From contig NZ_LGRA01000018.1 in the NCBI RefSeq assembly GCF_003116095.1, positions 900,621-964,620 of the forward strand: 64,000 nucleotides of DNA, given 5' to 3'. Source of the stretch: Azospirillum sp. TSO35-2 (GTDB lineage Bacteria > Pseudomonadota > Alphaproteobacteria > Azospirillales > Azospirillaceae). Made by a program: the position numbers and the translations under genes. Shown in pieces: positions 8,989-17,995 of the stretch; the first letter of the stretch is position 1; every line of letters starts with the position of its first letter. The notes below the pieces were generated by a model that did not search any database, had not been told where the DNA came from, and saw only the letters and a program-made list of their open reading frames with translations.

Positions 8989-9483
8989 TCAGCCGTTGCG
9001 TTGCTTGGCGATGGGCTGCGAGAACTGCAGCTCGATGTCCCAGGGGAAGTGGATCCAGGTGTCCTGGCTGACCTCGGTGATGAAGGTGTCGACCAGCGGC
9101 CGGCCGGCCGGCTTGGCGTAGACGGTGGCGAAATGCGCCTTGGGCAGCATCTTGCGCACCACGACCGCGGTCTTGCCGGTGTCGACCAGATCGTCGATGA
9201 TCAGCCAGCCCTCGCCGTCGCCGGCGTGCGCCCCTTCGGTGCCCTTCAGCACCATCGCCTCGCGCTGGTTCTGGTGGTCGTAGCTGGACACGCAGACGGT
9301 GTCGATCATGCGGATTTCCAGCTCGCGCGCGATGATGGCGGCGGGGACCAGGCCACCGCGGGTGATCGCGATGATGCCCTTCCACGGGCCACGGTCGATC
9401 AGCCGCCAGGCCAGCGCCTTGGCGTTGCGGTGAAGCTCTTCCCAGGACACCGGGAAATGCTTGTTGAAAGGGGCTTCGGCCAC
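8989..9483 (-). CDS. gpt: Xanthine-guanine phosphoribosyltransferase
   Basis: 164 residues, slightly longer than E. coli Gpt (about 152). It has the PRPP-binding motif [14 protein letters not shown] (about 93-106) and the substrate-side segment [20 protein letters not shown]. The enzyme converts xanthine or guanine plus PRPP to the nucleotide in purine salvage. The start is GTG at 9483, with TTTGGAG upstream, placed by the conserved [21 protein letters not shown] region. It is a single-gene unit; the 158-bp gap to the next gene contains an AT-rich patch (8947-8962) but no clear signal. Confidence 0.92.
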   Translation of the reverse strand: MAEAPFNKHFPVSWEELHRNAKALAWRLIDRGPWKGIIAITRGGLVPAAIIARELEIRMIDTVCVSSYDHQNQREAMVLKGTEGAHAGDGEGWLIIDDLVDTGKTAVVVRKMLPKAHFATVYAKPAGRPLVDTFITEVSQDTWIHFPWDIELQFSQPIAKQRNG

Positions 9484-9666
9484 GGGACAGACTCCAAAAA
9501 CAGATGGTCCCTGTATAACCCGGCGGCGGCCCGGCAATCCAGAGGCATCGCCGGGGTGCGCCCTTGCGTCATGCCCCCTTTCCAGCCGGCGTCCGCCGCG
9601 CCATCCTTTGGGGATGGGCATCCGCACCGGATGCGTGACGCGACCTCGTGAGAAGGATTCCTCGTC

Positions 9667-11061
9667 TTGCTCGCCAACCTGCTTGCCGTCGACGGCCCGG
9701 ATACCGTCGCCATCACCCCCGTGACCAAGGCCGGGCTCGCCGACTGGCTGGCCGCGCAGTCGCCGGCCGTCGCCGCCTGGGTCAAGGCGGTGGGCTTCAC
9801 CGGCGAGGCCGGGTCGACCGTTTTCCTGCCGGGGCCGGACGGCGCCGTCGCCCGCGTGCTGGCCGGCGTATCGGCGCTCGATGATTCCTGGGCCTTCGCC
9901 GGGCTGCCGTCGGCGCTGCCGGCCGGCTCCTACCGCATCGATCCGACCGGAACCGGGGCGGCGCTCGACGAGCGGGCGGCGACGCGGGCGGCGCTGGGCT
10001 GGGCGCTGGGCTGCTACCGCTTCGGCCGCTACAAGAAGCCGTCGGACAAGGGCTTCGCCAACCTGGTCTGGCCGGAGCGGGCCGACCATGGCGAGGTGGA
10101 GCGGGCGGCGACCGCCACCGCCCTGGTGCGCGACCTGGTGAACACCCCCGCCTGTGACCTCGGCCCGGCGGAACTGGCCCAGGTGGCGCAGGACCTCGCC
10201 GAAGAGTTCGACGCGGCGGTGGAGGTGATCGTCGGCCGGGACCTGCTCGACCGCGACTACCCGGCCATCCACGCCGTCGGCCGCGCCAGCCCGCGCGAAC
10301 CGCGGCTGATCGACCTGCGCTGGGGCAACCCGGCACACCCGAAGGTCACCATCGTCGGCAAGGGCGTCTGCTTCGACACCGGCGGGCTGGACCTGAAGCC
10401 GTCCTCGGCCATGCTGATCATGAAGAAGGACATGGGCGGCGCGGCGCATGCGCTGGCGCTGGCCCGCATGGTGATGATGGCCGGGCTGCCGGTGCGGCTG
10501 CGCGTGCTGGTGCCGGCGGTGGAGAATGTGGTGTCCGGCGACGCCTTCAAGCCGCAGGACGTGCTGAAGACCCGCAAGGGCCTGACGGTGGAGGTCGGCA
10601 ACACCGACGCCGAGGGGCGGCTGATCCTGTGCGACGCCCTGGCCGAGGCGGATTCGGAAAAGCCGGCGCTGCTGGTCGACTTCGCCACCCTGACCGGCGC
10701 CGCCCGCGTGGCGCTGGGCCCCGAATTGCCGGCGCTGATGAGCAACGACGACGCGCTGGCCGGCGACCTGCTGGAGGCCGGGACCGCGGTCGACGACCCG
10801 ATGTGGCGGCTGCCGCTGTGGGCGCCCTACCGCAAGGGGCTGGACAGCAAGGTGGCCGACATCAACAACGTCACCACCAACGGCTTCGCCGGCGCCATCA
10901 CCGCCGGGCTGTTCCTGCAGGAGTTCGTGTCGAAGGGCACGCCCTGGGCGCATCTCGACACCTACGCCTGGAACGGCTCGGCCCGCCCCGGCCGTCCGGA
11001 AGGCGGCGAGGCGCTGGGCCTGCGCGCCGTCTACGCGGTGATCGCCAAGCGATTCGGTTGA
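9667..11061 (+). CDS. Leucyl aminopeptidase family (M17) metallopeptidase
   Basis: 464 residues. The C-terminal catalytic domain has the two-metal site segments [28 protein letters not shown] and the signature [10 protein letters not shown], with the Lys, Asp and Glu ligands intact. The N-terminal domain is diverged from E. coli PepA, as in the PepB/alphaproteobacterial branch. It removes N-terminal residues from peptides in the cytoplasm. The start is TTG at 9667 with AGAAGGA about 11 nt upstream. It is divergent from gpt and transcribed alone. Confidence 0.92.
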   Translation: MLANLLAVDGPDTVAITPVTKAGLADWLAAQSPAVAAWVKAVGFTGEAGSTVFLPGPDGAVARVLAGVSALDDSWAFAGLPSALPAGSYRIDPTGTGAALDERAATRAALGWALGCYRFGRYKKPSDKGFANLVWPERADHGEVERAATATALVRDLVNTPACDLGPAELAQVAQDLAEEFDAAVEVIVGRDLLDRDYPAIHAVGRASPREPRLIDLRWGNPAHPKVTIVGKGVCFDTGGLDLKPSSAMLIMKKDMGGAAHALALARMVMMAGLPVRLRVLVPAVENVVSGDAFKPQDVLKTRKGLTVEVGNTDAEGRLILCDALAEADSEKPALLVDFATLTGAARVALGPELPALMSNDDALAGDLLEAGTAVDDPMWRLPLWAPYRKGLDSKVADINNVTTNGFAGAITAGLFLQEFVSKGTPWAHLDTYAWNGSARPGRPEGGEALGLRAVYAVIAKRFG

Positions 11062-11224
11062 TCCGACAATCCCATTGGGAGGGCGAGAGGGAACTTTTGG
11101 TTAAAATTGTCCCTTCTTTGCCTTCCCGAAGGGATGGCACCCCCAATCGGAACGTATTACAACGACGGGGCAGGATTCATGACGCCGCCGCGATTCCGGC
11201 GGCGCGGTTGGTGGAGGCGGAGAC

Positions 11225-12247
11225 ATGGCGCTGAAGGTTCGCGAGGACTACCGGACCCTCACCGGTCCGGAGAAGGCCGCCATCCTGATGCTGTCCCTGG
11301 GCGAGGAGCACTCGAGCAAGCTGTTCACCCTGATGGACGACGAGGAGATCAAGGAGCTGTCCCAGGTGATGGCCAACCTGGGCACCGTGTCCGCCAACCT
11401 GATCGAACGCCTGTTCGTCGAGTTCGCCGAGCAGATGTCGGCGACCGGATCGCTGGTCGGCTCGTTCGATTCGACCGAACGGCTGCTGCTGAAGACCTTG
11501 CCCAAGGACAAGGTCGACCAGATCATGGAGGAAATCCGCGGTCCGGCCGGCCGCACCATGTGGGACAAGCTGGCCAACGTCAATGAATCGGTCCTGTCCA
11601 ACTATCTGAAGAACGAATACCCGCAGACCGTCGCGGTGGTGCTGTCGAAGATCCGCCCGGAACACGCCGGCCGCGTGCTGACCCAGCTGCCGGAAAGCTT
11701 CGCGATGGAGGTCATCATGCGCATGCTGCGCATGGAGGCGGTGCAGAAGGAGGTCCTGGACGACGTCGAGCGCACGCTGCGCACCGAGTTCATGACCAAC
11801 CTCGCCCGCACCAGCCGGCGCGACAGCCACGAGATGCTGGCGGAGATCTTCAACGGCCTGGACCGCACCACCGAGCACCGCTTCATGGCCGCGCTGGAGG
11901 AGCGCAACCGCGACAGCGCCGAGCGCATCAAGTCGCTGATGTTCACCTTCGAGGATTTGTCGAAGATGGACCCCAGCGGCGTCCAGACCCTGCTGCGCAC
12001 CGTCGACAAGCAGAAGCTGGGCACCGCCCTGAAGGGCGCGTCGGAGACGCTGAAGGACCTGTTCTTCTCCAACATGTCCGAACGCGCCGCCAAGATCCTG
12101 CGCGAGGACATGGCCGCCATGGGCCCGGTCCGCGTCCGCGAGGTCGACGAGGCGCAGATGTACATGGTCCAGCTCGCCAAGGATCTGGCCGCCCGCGGCG
12201 AGATCGTCATTGCCGAAGGCAGCGGCGAGAACGAACTGATCTACTGA
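11225..12247 (+). CDS. fliG: FliG flagellar motor switch protein
   Basis: 340 residues covering all three FliG domains. The middle domain carries [13 protein letters not shown], corresponding to the EHPQ motif that contacts FliM, here with Tyr in place of His. The C-terminal torque helix region with charged residues (about 275-310) is present. FliG sits at the C-ring and transmits stator torque. A strong GGAGGCGGAG ribosome site precedes the ATG. No other flagellar gene is nearby, so this is an orphan copy. A double hairpin ends the unit. Confidence 0.95.
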   Translation: MALKVREDYRTLTGPEKAAILMLSLGEEHSSKLFTLMDDEEIKELSQVMANLGTVSANLIERLFVEFAEQMSATGSLVGSFDSTERLLLKTLPKDKVDQIMEEIRGPAGRTMWDKLANVNESVLSNYLKNEYPQTVAVVLSKIRPEHAGRVLTQLPESFAMEVIMRMLRMEAVQKEVLDDVERTLRTEFMTNLARTSRRDSHEMLAEIFNGLDRTTEHRFMAALEERNRDSAERIKSLMFTFEDLSKMDPSGVQTLLRTVDKQKLGTALKGASETLKDLFFSNMSERAAKILREDMAAMGPVRVREVDEAQMYMVQLAKDLAARGEIVIAEGSGENELIY

Positions 12248-12260
12248 CCGGGGTGTGATA

Positions 12261-12331
12261 CCGGCGAACGCTTGAACTGACTTGTCAAGCGTTCGCCGGC
12301 CGCCGCCCCCTATAGAGATCTGGGGCGGCGG
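12261..12331 (+). terminator. Back-to-back perfect hairpins after fliG
   Basis: CCGGCGAACGCTTGA (12261-12275) and its exact complement (12285-12299) form a 15-bp stem with a 9-nt loop. Directly after it, CCGCCGCCCC (12300-12309) and GGGGCGGCGG (12322-12331) form a second perfect 10-bp stem with a 12-nt loop. No T-run follows either. The position 13 nt after the fliG stop suggests termination or 3'-end protection. Confidence 0.6.
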
Positions 12332-12425
12332 CGCGCCCACACGGGCGCGGTAAAGCCTGCGTGGCGTTTGAACGCAATACGGCAGGTCAAGTCTTTGGCC
12401 TGCCGGTATAACAGGAGGGACAGGG

Positions 12426-13280
12426 ATGGGGCGGACCGCCGGCACGCCGAACGGTCGCGACTGGATGGCGGTCCGCCGCGACGCGGACACCGGCATCGAA
12501 ACCATCCGTGCCCATTTCCGCGGCCACGCCTACGACCTGCACGACCATGACGAGTTGCTGGTCGGCGTCACCGAACAGGGCGTGCAGGCCTTCCGCTGCC
12601 GGCGTCGGCTGCACACCAGCACCCCCGGCCGCGTCATCCTGATCGAACCGGGCGAGGCGCATGACGGCCACAGCCCGGCCGAGGACGGCTTCACCTACGC
12701 CATGCTCTACCTGCCGGTGCCGCTGCTCGCCGCCCGGACCGACGCGCTGCGCAGCCTGCTGCCGCAGCCTCCGACGCTGGGCTTCCGCGACACGCTGGCC
12801 GACGACCCCGGTCTGGCCGCGGTGATCCGCTCCGCCTTCCTGGCGCTGCATGGCGGCGAGGGGCGGCTGGCGCGCGACCTTGCCATCGACGCGCTGGCGG
12901 CGCGGCTGGCCGGGCACCTCGCCGACACTCCCGAGCGCCCACGCGGCCGGACGGAACCGGCGGCGGCGCGGGCGCGGGCGCTGCTGCACGCCCGTATGGC
13001 CGAGGATGTCGGGCTGGACGAGCTGGCCAGCGCTGCCGGCGTCGACCGTTTCCGCTTGAACCGCGTCTTCCGCGACGCCTTCGGCCTGTCGCCACACGCC
13101 TATCTGGTGCGCCTGCGGCTGCGCAGCGCCCGGCGGGGGCTGGCGGCGGGCGAGACGCCGGCGGCGGTCGCGGCGGAGGTGGGCTTCGCCGACCAGAGTC
13201 ATCTCGGCCGCTGGTTCCGCCGCGCCTATGGCCTGACGCCGGCGGCCTACCGCGATCTGTGCACAAACGTTCCAGACTGA
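12426..13280 (+). CDS. AraC-family transcriptional regulator
   Basis: 284 residues. The N-terminal half is a cupin-type sensing domain with the HDHDELLVG segment and PGEAHDG. The C-terminal 100 residues hold two helix-turn-helix motifs: LDELASAAGVDRFRLNRVFRD and AAVAAEVGFADQSHLGRWFRR, ending in GLTPAAYR. The ribosome site AGGAGGG is 10 nt upstream of the ATG, just after a 7-bp hairpin (12380-12405). The DUF2000 gene begins 44 bp downstream on the same strand, so the pair are likely co-transcribed. The ligand is unknown. Confidence 0.92.
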   Translation: MGRTAGTPNGRDWMAVRRDADTGIETIRAHFRGHAYDLHDHDELLVGVTEQGVQAFRCRRRLHTSTPGRVILIEPGEAHDGHSPAEDGFTYAMLYLPVPLLAARTDALRSLLPQPPTLGFRDTLADDPGLAAVIRSAFLALHGGEGRLARDLAIDALAARLAGHLADTPERPRGRTEPAAARARALLHARMAEDVGLDELASAAGVDRFRLNRVFRDAFGLSPHAYLVRLRLRSARRGLAAGETPAAVAAEVGFADQSHLGRWFRRAYGLTPAAYRDLCTNVPD

Positions 13281-13323
13281 GGGCGGCGCGATCGGGCAGC
13301 GTGACGGCGAAGGAGACACCGCC

Positions 13324-13794
13324 ATGCCCGACACGCTGATGACCAACACCGATCCCGACACGTCGGCTTCGCCCGACGCTCCCGTCCGCTTCGACACCAA
13401 GGTCGCGCTGATCATCCGCGACGACCTGCCGGTGTGGCAAAAGCTGAACGTCGCCGCCTTCCTCGCCACCGGCATCGCCGCCGCGGCGCCCGAGGCGCTG
13501 GGCGAGCCGTACATCGACGCGGCGGACCGGCGTTATGGCCGCATGCTCGGCCAGCCGATCCTGATCTTCACCGCCGACCGCGACCGGCTGCGCAGCGTCC
13601 GCGACGCGGCGCTGGAACGCGGCCTGACCCTGGTGCCCTATGTGGCGGCGATGTTCACCACCGGCCACGACGCCGCCAACCGCGCCGTCTTCCGCGCCGA
13701 CGACGCCGACGCGCCGGATCTGGTCGGCCTCGCCCTGCGCGGCCCGAAGAAGGCGGTGGACAAGACCGTCAAGGGGCTCGCCCTGCACGGGTAA
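13324..13794 (+). CDS. DUF2000 family protein
   Basis: 156 residues with the DUF2000 pattern: KVALIIRDDLPVWQKLNVAAFLATG near residue 24 and a later GQPILIF segment. The family folds like peptidyl-tRNA hydrolase 2 relatives but has no assigned reaction. The ATG at 13324 has AAGGAGA 8 nt upstream. It follows an AraC regulator closely; similar pairings occur in other proteobacteria, suggesting that the regulator controls it. Confidence 0.8.
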   Translation: MPDTLMTNTDPDTSASPDAPVRFDTKVALIIRDDLPVWQKLNVAAFLATGIAAAAPEALGEPYIDAADRRYGRMLGQPILIFTADRDRLRSVRDAALERGLTLVPYVAAMFTTGHDAANRAVFRADDADAPDLVGLALRGPKKAVDKTVKGLALHG

Positions 13795-13803
13795 GGCGCG
13801 CCG

Positions 13804-15000
13804 TCACAGCTCCTGCGGCACCGTGATGGTGACGGTGGTGCCGGCGCCGGGGGCGCTGTCGATGACCAGACGGCCGCCGAGCGGGCCGGTCACCGTGTTG
13901 AAGACCACCGCCAGCCCAAGCCCCTTGTGCCCGCGCGCCCGTGCCGTGGTGAAGAAGGCGTCGGTCAGGGTCGGCAGGTGGCGGGCCGGGATGCCGGCGC
14001 CCTGGTCGCGCACGGTCAGGCGCCAGGCCGGGGTGGCGTCCAGCATCGCCGGCTCGATCGCCACGTCGACGGTGCCGGGACCGCCGGCGTAGCCGTGGGC
14101 GACGGCGTTGGCGAACAGGTGGTGCAGCACCCGGTCCAGATGCGGGGCGCAGCCGATCCAGGGGCAGGGGGCGCCCGGCACCACCCGCACGGCCAGCGGC
14201 AGCTCGGGCTGCTGGGCGGCGAACAGCGCGGCGGCGTCGGCCACCGCCTGCCGCAGGTCGAGGCCCTCCAGCGGTTCGTTGTTCTGGCAGGCGGCGATGG
14301 CGGTAAAGGCCTCCACCAGCTCCACCGCGCGGGCGAGGTTGGCGTCCAGCAGCGCCGCCGGTTCCTGCAGATCCGCGGCGCCCAGCGCCGCCGGTCCGGT
14401 CCGCGCCAGTTCCTGCAGATGGCTGGACACCGTCACGCAGACGCCGAGCGGCGTGTTGAGTTCGTGCGCCAGCCCGGTCACCGCCTGGGTGATGGCGCGG
14501 TGGCTGGCCAGCGCCGATTCGGCGGCGCGGGTGCGGCGCTCCAGATCCTCGCGCACCACCCGCTCCGACACGTCGCGGATCATCCGGGTCAGCTCGCGCA
14601 GCAGCTTGGCCAGCAGGTCCGGCGAGGGCGAGATCAGGGCGAGGAACAGGTCGCGTTCCAGCTCGAACACCGTCACCGGCGTCGCGGCGATCACCGAGGC
14701 GGAGCGGGAGCCGCCGTCGATCAGCGCCATCTCGCCGAAACAGTCGCCGGCGCGGCGGAACCCGACCTCCACCTGTCCGCCGAACGGGTCGCTGCGGACG
14801 ACGCGGACCGTGCCGGCGAGCAGCACGTAGAGCGAGTCGGCGCGGTCGCCCTCGCGCATCAACACGGTGCCGGACGGGGCGTCGAACACCCGGCCGCGCG
14901 CCGCCACCGCCGCGCGTTCCTCCGGCGTGAAGGCCTCGAACAGGACGATGCCGTCGAGAATCCCGCCGGACGTCATCGTCCCGGTGGTGGCGCTGGTCAT
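13804..15000 (-). CDS. Soluble histidine kinase with N-terminal cyclic-nucleotide-binding domain
   Basis: 398 residues with no membrane segment. Residues about 18-135 form a CAP/cNMP-type beta-roll (LMREGDRADSLYVLLAGTV, GDCFGEMALIDGG and later segments). Residues about 165-230 hold the dimerisation helix with the phospho-acceptor in LAHELNTPLGV. The ATPase domain has an N-box with FANAVAHGYAG, G1 with DQGAGIP and a GLGLAVV segment. It would autophosphorylate in response to a bound nucleotide or to a downstream partner. No response regulator is adjacent, so it is an orphan kinase. Whether the beta-roll binds cAMP/cGMP is not decidable here. Confidence 0.85.
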   Translation of the reverse strand: MTSATTGTMTSGGILDGIVLFEAFTPEERAAVAARGRVFDAPSGTVLMREGDRADSLYVLLAGTVRVVRSDPFGGQVEVGFRRAGDCFGEMALIDGGSRSASVIAATPVTVFELERDLFLALISPSPDLLAKLLRELTRMIRDVSERVVREDLERRTRAAESALASHRAITQAVTGLAHELNTPLGVCVTVSSHLQELARTGPAALGAADLQEPAALLDANLARAVELVEAFTAIAACQNNEPLEGLDLRQAVADAAALFAAQQPELPLAVRVVPGAPCPWIGCAPHLDRVLHHLFANAVAHGYAGGPGTVDVAIEPAMLDATPAWRLTVRDQGAGIPARHLPTLTDAFFTTARARGHKGLGLAVVFNTVTGPLGGRLVIDSAPGAGTTVTITVPQEL

Positions 15001-15069
15001 GGCTGGCGCAGACTCCGAAAGGGCTGTGTACGATCAGCATAAACCATGCAGGCGCCACACCGCGAGACG

Positions 15070-15576
15070 TTAACCGACTGTTTCGCGAATCGGATGCCCA
15101 ACCTCGCGCCGCAGGAGGTCCAGCAGGCCGCGCGCCCCGGCCTCGCACAGGTCCAGCACCTCCTCGAACCCGGCGGCGCCGCCGTAATAGGGATCGGGCA
15201 CCGCGCGACCCTGCAAGCCGGGCGCGTCATCCAGGAACAGCCGCAGCGCCGCGGTGGCGTCCGGCGGGGCGAGGCGGCGGAGGTCGGCGAGGTGGCCGTG
15301 GTCCATCGCCAGGATGTGGTCGAAGCGGGTGAAGTCGGCCGCCGTCACCTTGCGGGCGCGCAGGTCCGACAGGTCGACGCCGCGGGTCAGCGCCGCGCGC
15401 CGCGTGCGCGGGTCGGGCGGCTCGCCGACGTGATAGCCGTGGGTGCCGGCCGAATCGGCGGCGACCACGCCGTCCAACCCGGCGTTTGCGGCCAGCTGGC
15501 GGAACACCCCCTCGGCGGTCGGCGACCGACAGATGTTGCCGGTGCAGACGAACAGGACCTTGACCACCCTCACCAT
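15070..15576 (-). CDS. Low-molecular-weight protein tyrosine phosphatase
   Basis: 168 residues. The P-loop CTGNICRS starts at Cys11 (C-X5-R with Arg17), and the general-acid loop is DPYYG near residue 128. These are the catalytic Cys, Arg and Asp of the LMW-PTP family, which dephosphorylate tyrosine or act on small phosphates. GAGAGG precedes the ATG at 15576. It is divergent from the sirtuin gene, with 167 bp between them that include 14-bp tandem repeats. Confidence 0.92.
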   Translation of the reverse strand: MVRVVKVLFVCTGNICRSPTAEGVFRQLAANAGLDGVVAADSAGTHGYHVGEPPDPRTRRAALTRGVDLSDLRARKVTAADFTRFDHILAMDHGHLADLRRLAPPDATAALRLFLDDAPGLQGRAVPDPYYGGAAGFEEVLDLCEAGARGLLDLLRREVGHPIRETVG

Positions 15577-15677
15577 CCTCTCTTCTTTATGGCTGTCGCG
15601 GCATACCGCGCCGCACCGGATCACACCCGTGTTCCTGCACACCAGTGTCCGCGCATCCGGTTTCCGAACCGCTAAGG

Positions 15678-15734
15678 GCCACACCGCCAAAAGCCCGCTG
15701 CCAAAGGCCCATCGCCAAAGGCCCATCGCCAAAG
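15678..15734 (+). repeat. 14-bp tandem repeat upstream of the sirtuin
   Basis: Two identical copies of GCCCATCGCCAAAG (15707-15720 and 15721-15734) follow a variant GCCCGCTGCCAAAG (15693-15706) and a weaker 15-nt copy (15678-15692). The last copy's AAAG, with the next two bases, forms AAAGGA, the likely ribosome site of the sirtuin gene that starts at 15744. Confidence 0.7.
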
Positions 15735-15743
15735 GATCGTCCG

Positions 15744-16478
15744 ATGTCCACCCTGACCAACCGCCTGCGCCCGACCGACCGGATCGTGATCCTGACCGGT
15801 GCGGGGATCTCCAAGGAGTCGGGTCTCGACACCTTCCGCTGCGCCGGCGGCATCTGGAGCCAGGTCGATCTGGAGGACGTGGCGACGCCGGAGGGCTTCG
15901 CCCGCGACCCCGATCTGGTCCACCGCTTCTACAACGACCGGCGGCGCGGCCTGCTCGACCCGGCGATCCAGCCCAACGCCGCGCACCGGGCGCTGGCCGA
16001 GCTGGAGCGGCGCTGGCCGGGCGAGGTCCTGCTGGTGACGCAGAACATCGACGACCTGCACGAGCGCGGCGGCTCCGCGGCGCCGCTGCACATGCATGGC
16101 GAGCTGCGCAAGGCGTTCTGCATGCACTGCCGCGCGGTGACGGACTGTCATGGCGACCTGTCGGTGCACGACCTGTGCCTGACCTGCGGGCGCAAGGGCG
16201 GCCTGCGCCCCGACGTGGTGTGGTTCGGCGAGATGCCCTATCAGATGGAGCGTATCCAGCGGGCGCTGGAGGAGTGCGACCTGTTCGTGTCGGTCGGCAC
16301 CTCCGGCCATGTCTACCCGGCCGCCGGTTTCGTGGCGGAGGCGCGGTCCGCCGGCGCCTATACGGTCGAGCTGAACCTGGAACCGTCGGAGGGCGCCTCC
16401 TATTTCCACAGCTCCATCCACGGTCCGGCCACCCAGGTGGTGCCGGCCTTCGTTCGGGATATGCTGACACTTGTCTGA
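15744..16478 (+). CDS. cobB: Class III (CobB-type) sirtuin, NAD-dependent protein deacylase
   Basis: 244 residues from the ATG preceded by AAAGGA. It has the NAD-binding TGAGISKESGLDTFR, QNIDDLH, and the catalytic His in HMHGEL. Zinc cysteine pairs are CMHC and CLTC. FYNDRR carries the Tyr/Arg pair that marks class III enzymes able to remove succinyl or malonyl groups. CobB deacylates enzymes such as acetyl-CoA synthetase and would oppose the Pat-like protein at 188-2887. An in-frame upstream extension from 15645 reads through the tandem repeats and is not favoured. The stop overlaps the next gene's start by 8 bp. Confidence 0.9.
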   Translation: MSTLTNRLRPTDRIVILTGAGISKESGLDTFRCAGGIWSQVDLEDVATPEGFARDPDLVHRFYNDRRRGLLDPAIQPNAAHRALAELERRWPGEVLLVTQNIDDLHERGGSAAPLHMHGELRKAFCMHCRAVTDCHGDLSVHDLCLTCGRKGGLRPDVVWFGEMPYQMERIQRALEECDLFVSVGTSGHVYPAAGFVAEARSAGAYTVELNLEPSEGASYFHSSIHGPATQVVPAFVRDMLTLV

Positions 16479-17100
16479 TGTCGATGGTGACGGCGGATCG
16501 GACCTCGACCGCCTGTTCGCGCGGGTGCGGGCCTGCACCGTCTGCGCGGGGGCGCTGCCGCACGGCTGCCGGCCGGTGCTGCGCGGCACGGCGACCGCCC
16601 GCCTGCTGGTGATCGGGCAGGCGCCCGGCGCCCGGGTGCACGCCAGCGGCGTTCCCTGGGATGACGCTTCCGGCGACCGGCTGCGGGCGTGGCTGGCGAT
16701 GGACCGCGCCGCCTTCTATGACGAATCGCGCATCGCCGTGGTGCCGATGGGGCTGTGCTACCCCGGCACCGCGCCGCCCACCGCCCAGGGGAAAAGCGGC
16801 GGCGATTACCCGCCGCGGCCGGAATGCGCGCCGCTGTGGCACCCGCCGGTGCTGGCGGCGCTGTCGGGGGTGCGGCTGACGCTGCTGATCGGGCAGTACG
16901 CCCAGGCGCGCTACCTCGGCGACCGCCGCAAGGCGACGATGACGGAGACGGTGGCGGCGTGGCGGGATTATGGTCCGGCCTTCATCCCGCTGCCGCACCC
17001 GAGCTGGCGCAACACTGCCTGGCTGAACCGCAACCCCTGGTTCGACGCGGAGCTGGTCCCCGCCCTGCGCCGCCGGGTGGTGGCGGCGTTGGACGGTTAG
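16471..17100 (+). CDS. Uracil-DNA glycosylase family protein
   Basis: 209 residues. LLVIGQAPGARVHASGVPW matches motif 1 of family 4/5-like UDGs, and PLPHPSWRNTAWLNRNPWF matches the C-terminal HPSxRN motif. The Cys pair in RACTVC near the N-terminus may contribute to an Fe-S or metal site, but the full four-Cys set is not clear. Members of this branch are often annotated as uracil-DNA glycosylase family proteins without a tested activity. The TTG start overlaps the sirtuin end, so they are probably translationally coupled. Its stop overlaps the convergent zincin's stop. Confidence 0.78.
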   Translation: MSDVDGDGGSDLDRLFARVRACTVCAGALPHGCRPVLRGTATARLLVIGQAPGARVHASGVPWDDASGDRLRAWLAMDRAAFYDESRIAVVPMGLCYPGTAPPTAQGKSGGDYPPRPECAPLWHPPVLAALSGVRLTLLIGQYAQARYLGDRRKATMTETVAAWRDYGPAFIPLPHPSWRNTAWLNRNPWFDAELVPALRRRVVAALDG

Positions 17101-17507
17101 CCCATCGCCTCGATCCGCTCCATGTCGTCGTCGGAGAAGCCGAAATGGTGGCCGATCTCGTGGATCAGGACATGGCGGACGATGGCGGGCAGTTCCTCCC
17201 CGGTTTCGCACCAGTAATCCAGGATCGGGCGGCGGTAGAGGAAGATCATGTCGGGGCCGCCGCGGACATCGGCGACGCTTTGCCGCGTCAGATCCACGCC
17301 CCGATAGAGCCCCAGGAGGTCGAAGGGGCTTTCCAGCTCCATCTCCCGCTCGGTATCCTCATCAGGAAAATCCTCGACATGGATGACGAGGTTCCCGACC
17401 GGGGCCAGCAGCTCCGCCGGGATGGTGTCGAGCGCCTCTTCGGCCATGCGCTCCAGGTCTTCGACCGTGGGCGGAACCGTATGGGGACCTGAGGGTTTCC
17501 GTATCAT
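17097..17507 (-). CDS. Zincin-like metallopeptidase family protein
   Basis: 136 residues from the ATG at 17507. The HEIGHHFGFSDDDMERIE segment is the conserved HExxH zinc motif with a downstream Asp of the acidobacterial/alphaproteobacterial small zincin family (COG3824-like). No signal peptide is seen, so it is probably cytoplasmic. No good ribosome site precedes the ATG, and a TTG at 17561 would add 18 residues. I prefer the ATG because conserved family sequence begins after it. The function is unknown beyond predicted peptidase fold. Confidence 0.82.
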   Translation of the reverse strand: MIRKPSGPHTVPPTVEDLERMAEEALDTIPAELLAPVGNLVIHVEDFPDEDTEREMELESPFDLLGLYRGVDLTRQSVADVRGGPDMIFLYRRPILDYWCETGEELPAIVRHVLIHEIGHHFGFSDDDMERIEAMG

Positions 17508-17578
17508 GCCAAAGAAGGTAGCGAACCGCCGCCCATCCGCCAAGGAAGGGATGGGCGACAAAACGAAGGGAGGCCATC

Positions 17579-17881
17579 ATGTCCGATCGCTTGGTCGGGG
17601 CGCACCGCCAGACGGCACTGAAGGAACTGCACGGCTGGTCGGAGGTGCTGGAACGCGACGCCATCCGCAAGACCTACCATTTCGCCGATTTCTCGGCCGC
17701 CTGGGGCTTCATGACCCAGGTCGCCCTGTTCGCCGAGAAGACCGGCCATCACCCGGAATGGTTCAACGACGTCGGCCGGGTCGAGGTGATCCTCTACACC
17801 CGCAGCGCTGACGGCGTCACCCAGGCCGACATCGAGTTCGCCCACCGGCTCGACCAGATGGCGCCGCTGCACGACCGCTGA
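17579..17881 (+). CDS. Pterin-4a-carbinolamine dehydratase
   Basis: 100 residues, the normal length for PhhB/DCoH. The active-site signature GHHPEW is present, followed by VILYTRSADGVTQADIEFA. The enzyme recycles 4a-hydroxytetrahydrobiopterin made by aromatic amino acid hydroxylases; in bacteria lacking those it may serve molybdopterin or other pterin metabolism. GGGAGG precedes the ATG. It stands alone, followed by a REP-like palindrome. Confidence 0.92.
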   Translation: MSDRLVGAHRQTALKELHGWSEVLERDAIRKTYHFADFSAAWGFMTQVALFAEKTGHHPEWFNDVGRVEVILYTRSADGVTQADIEFAHRLDQMAPLHDR

Positions 17882-17916
17882 GCAGGACCGCCGAGGCGTG
17901 CCGGCCGCCGCCCTTT

Positions 17917-17950
17917 CCCTCCCCCGCCAAGCGCGGGGGGCGGGGAGGGG
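17917..17950. repeat. REP-like GC palindrome
   Basis: CCCTCCCCCGCC and GGGGCGGGGAGGGG flank a short core. This is a degenerate member of the CCCTCCCCCGC...GCGGGGGAGGG family also seen at 23803-23901 and 49507-49965. It lies in the gap between the pterin dehydratase and tRNA-Arg. Confidence 0.55.
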
Positions 17951-17995
17951 CGACGGCTGTGGGATGCCCGGTCCGCACCGACCCCGGAAACGACA

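Noticed and set aside
11130..11160. TGGCAC upstream of fliG as a sigma-54 promoter
   Set aside because: TGGCAC near 11135 is followed by CG rather than GC at the required GG-N10-GC spacing, so the -12 element is missing.
15645..15743. A longer sirtuin starting at 15645
   Set aside because: The extra 33 residues are read from the tandem repeats and have no ribosome site, while the ATG at 15744 has AAAGGA and begins the conserved domain.
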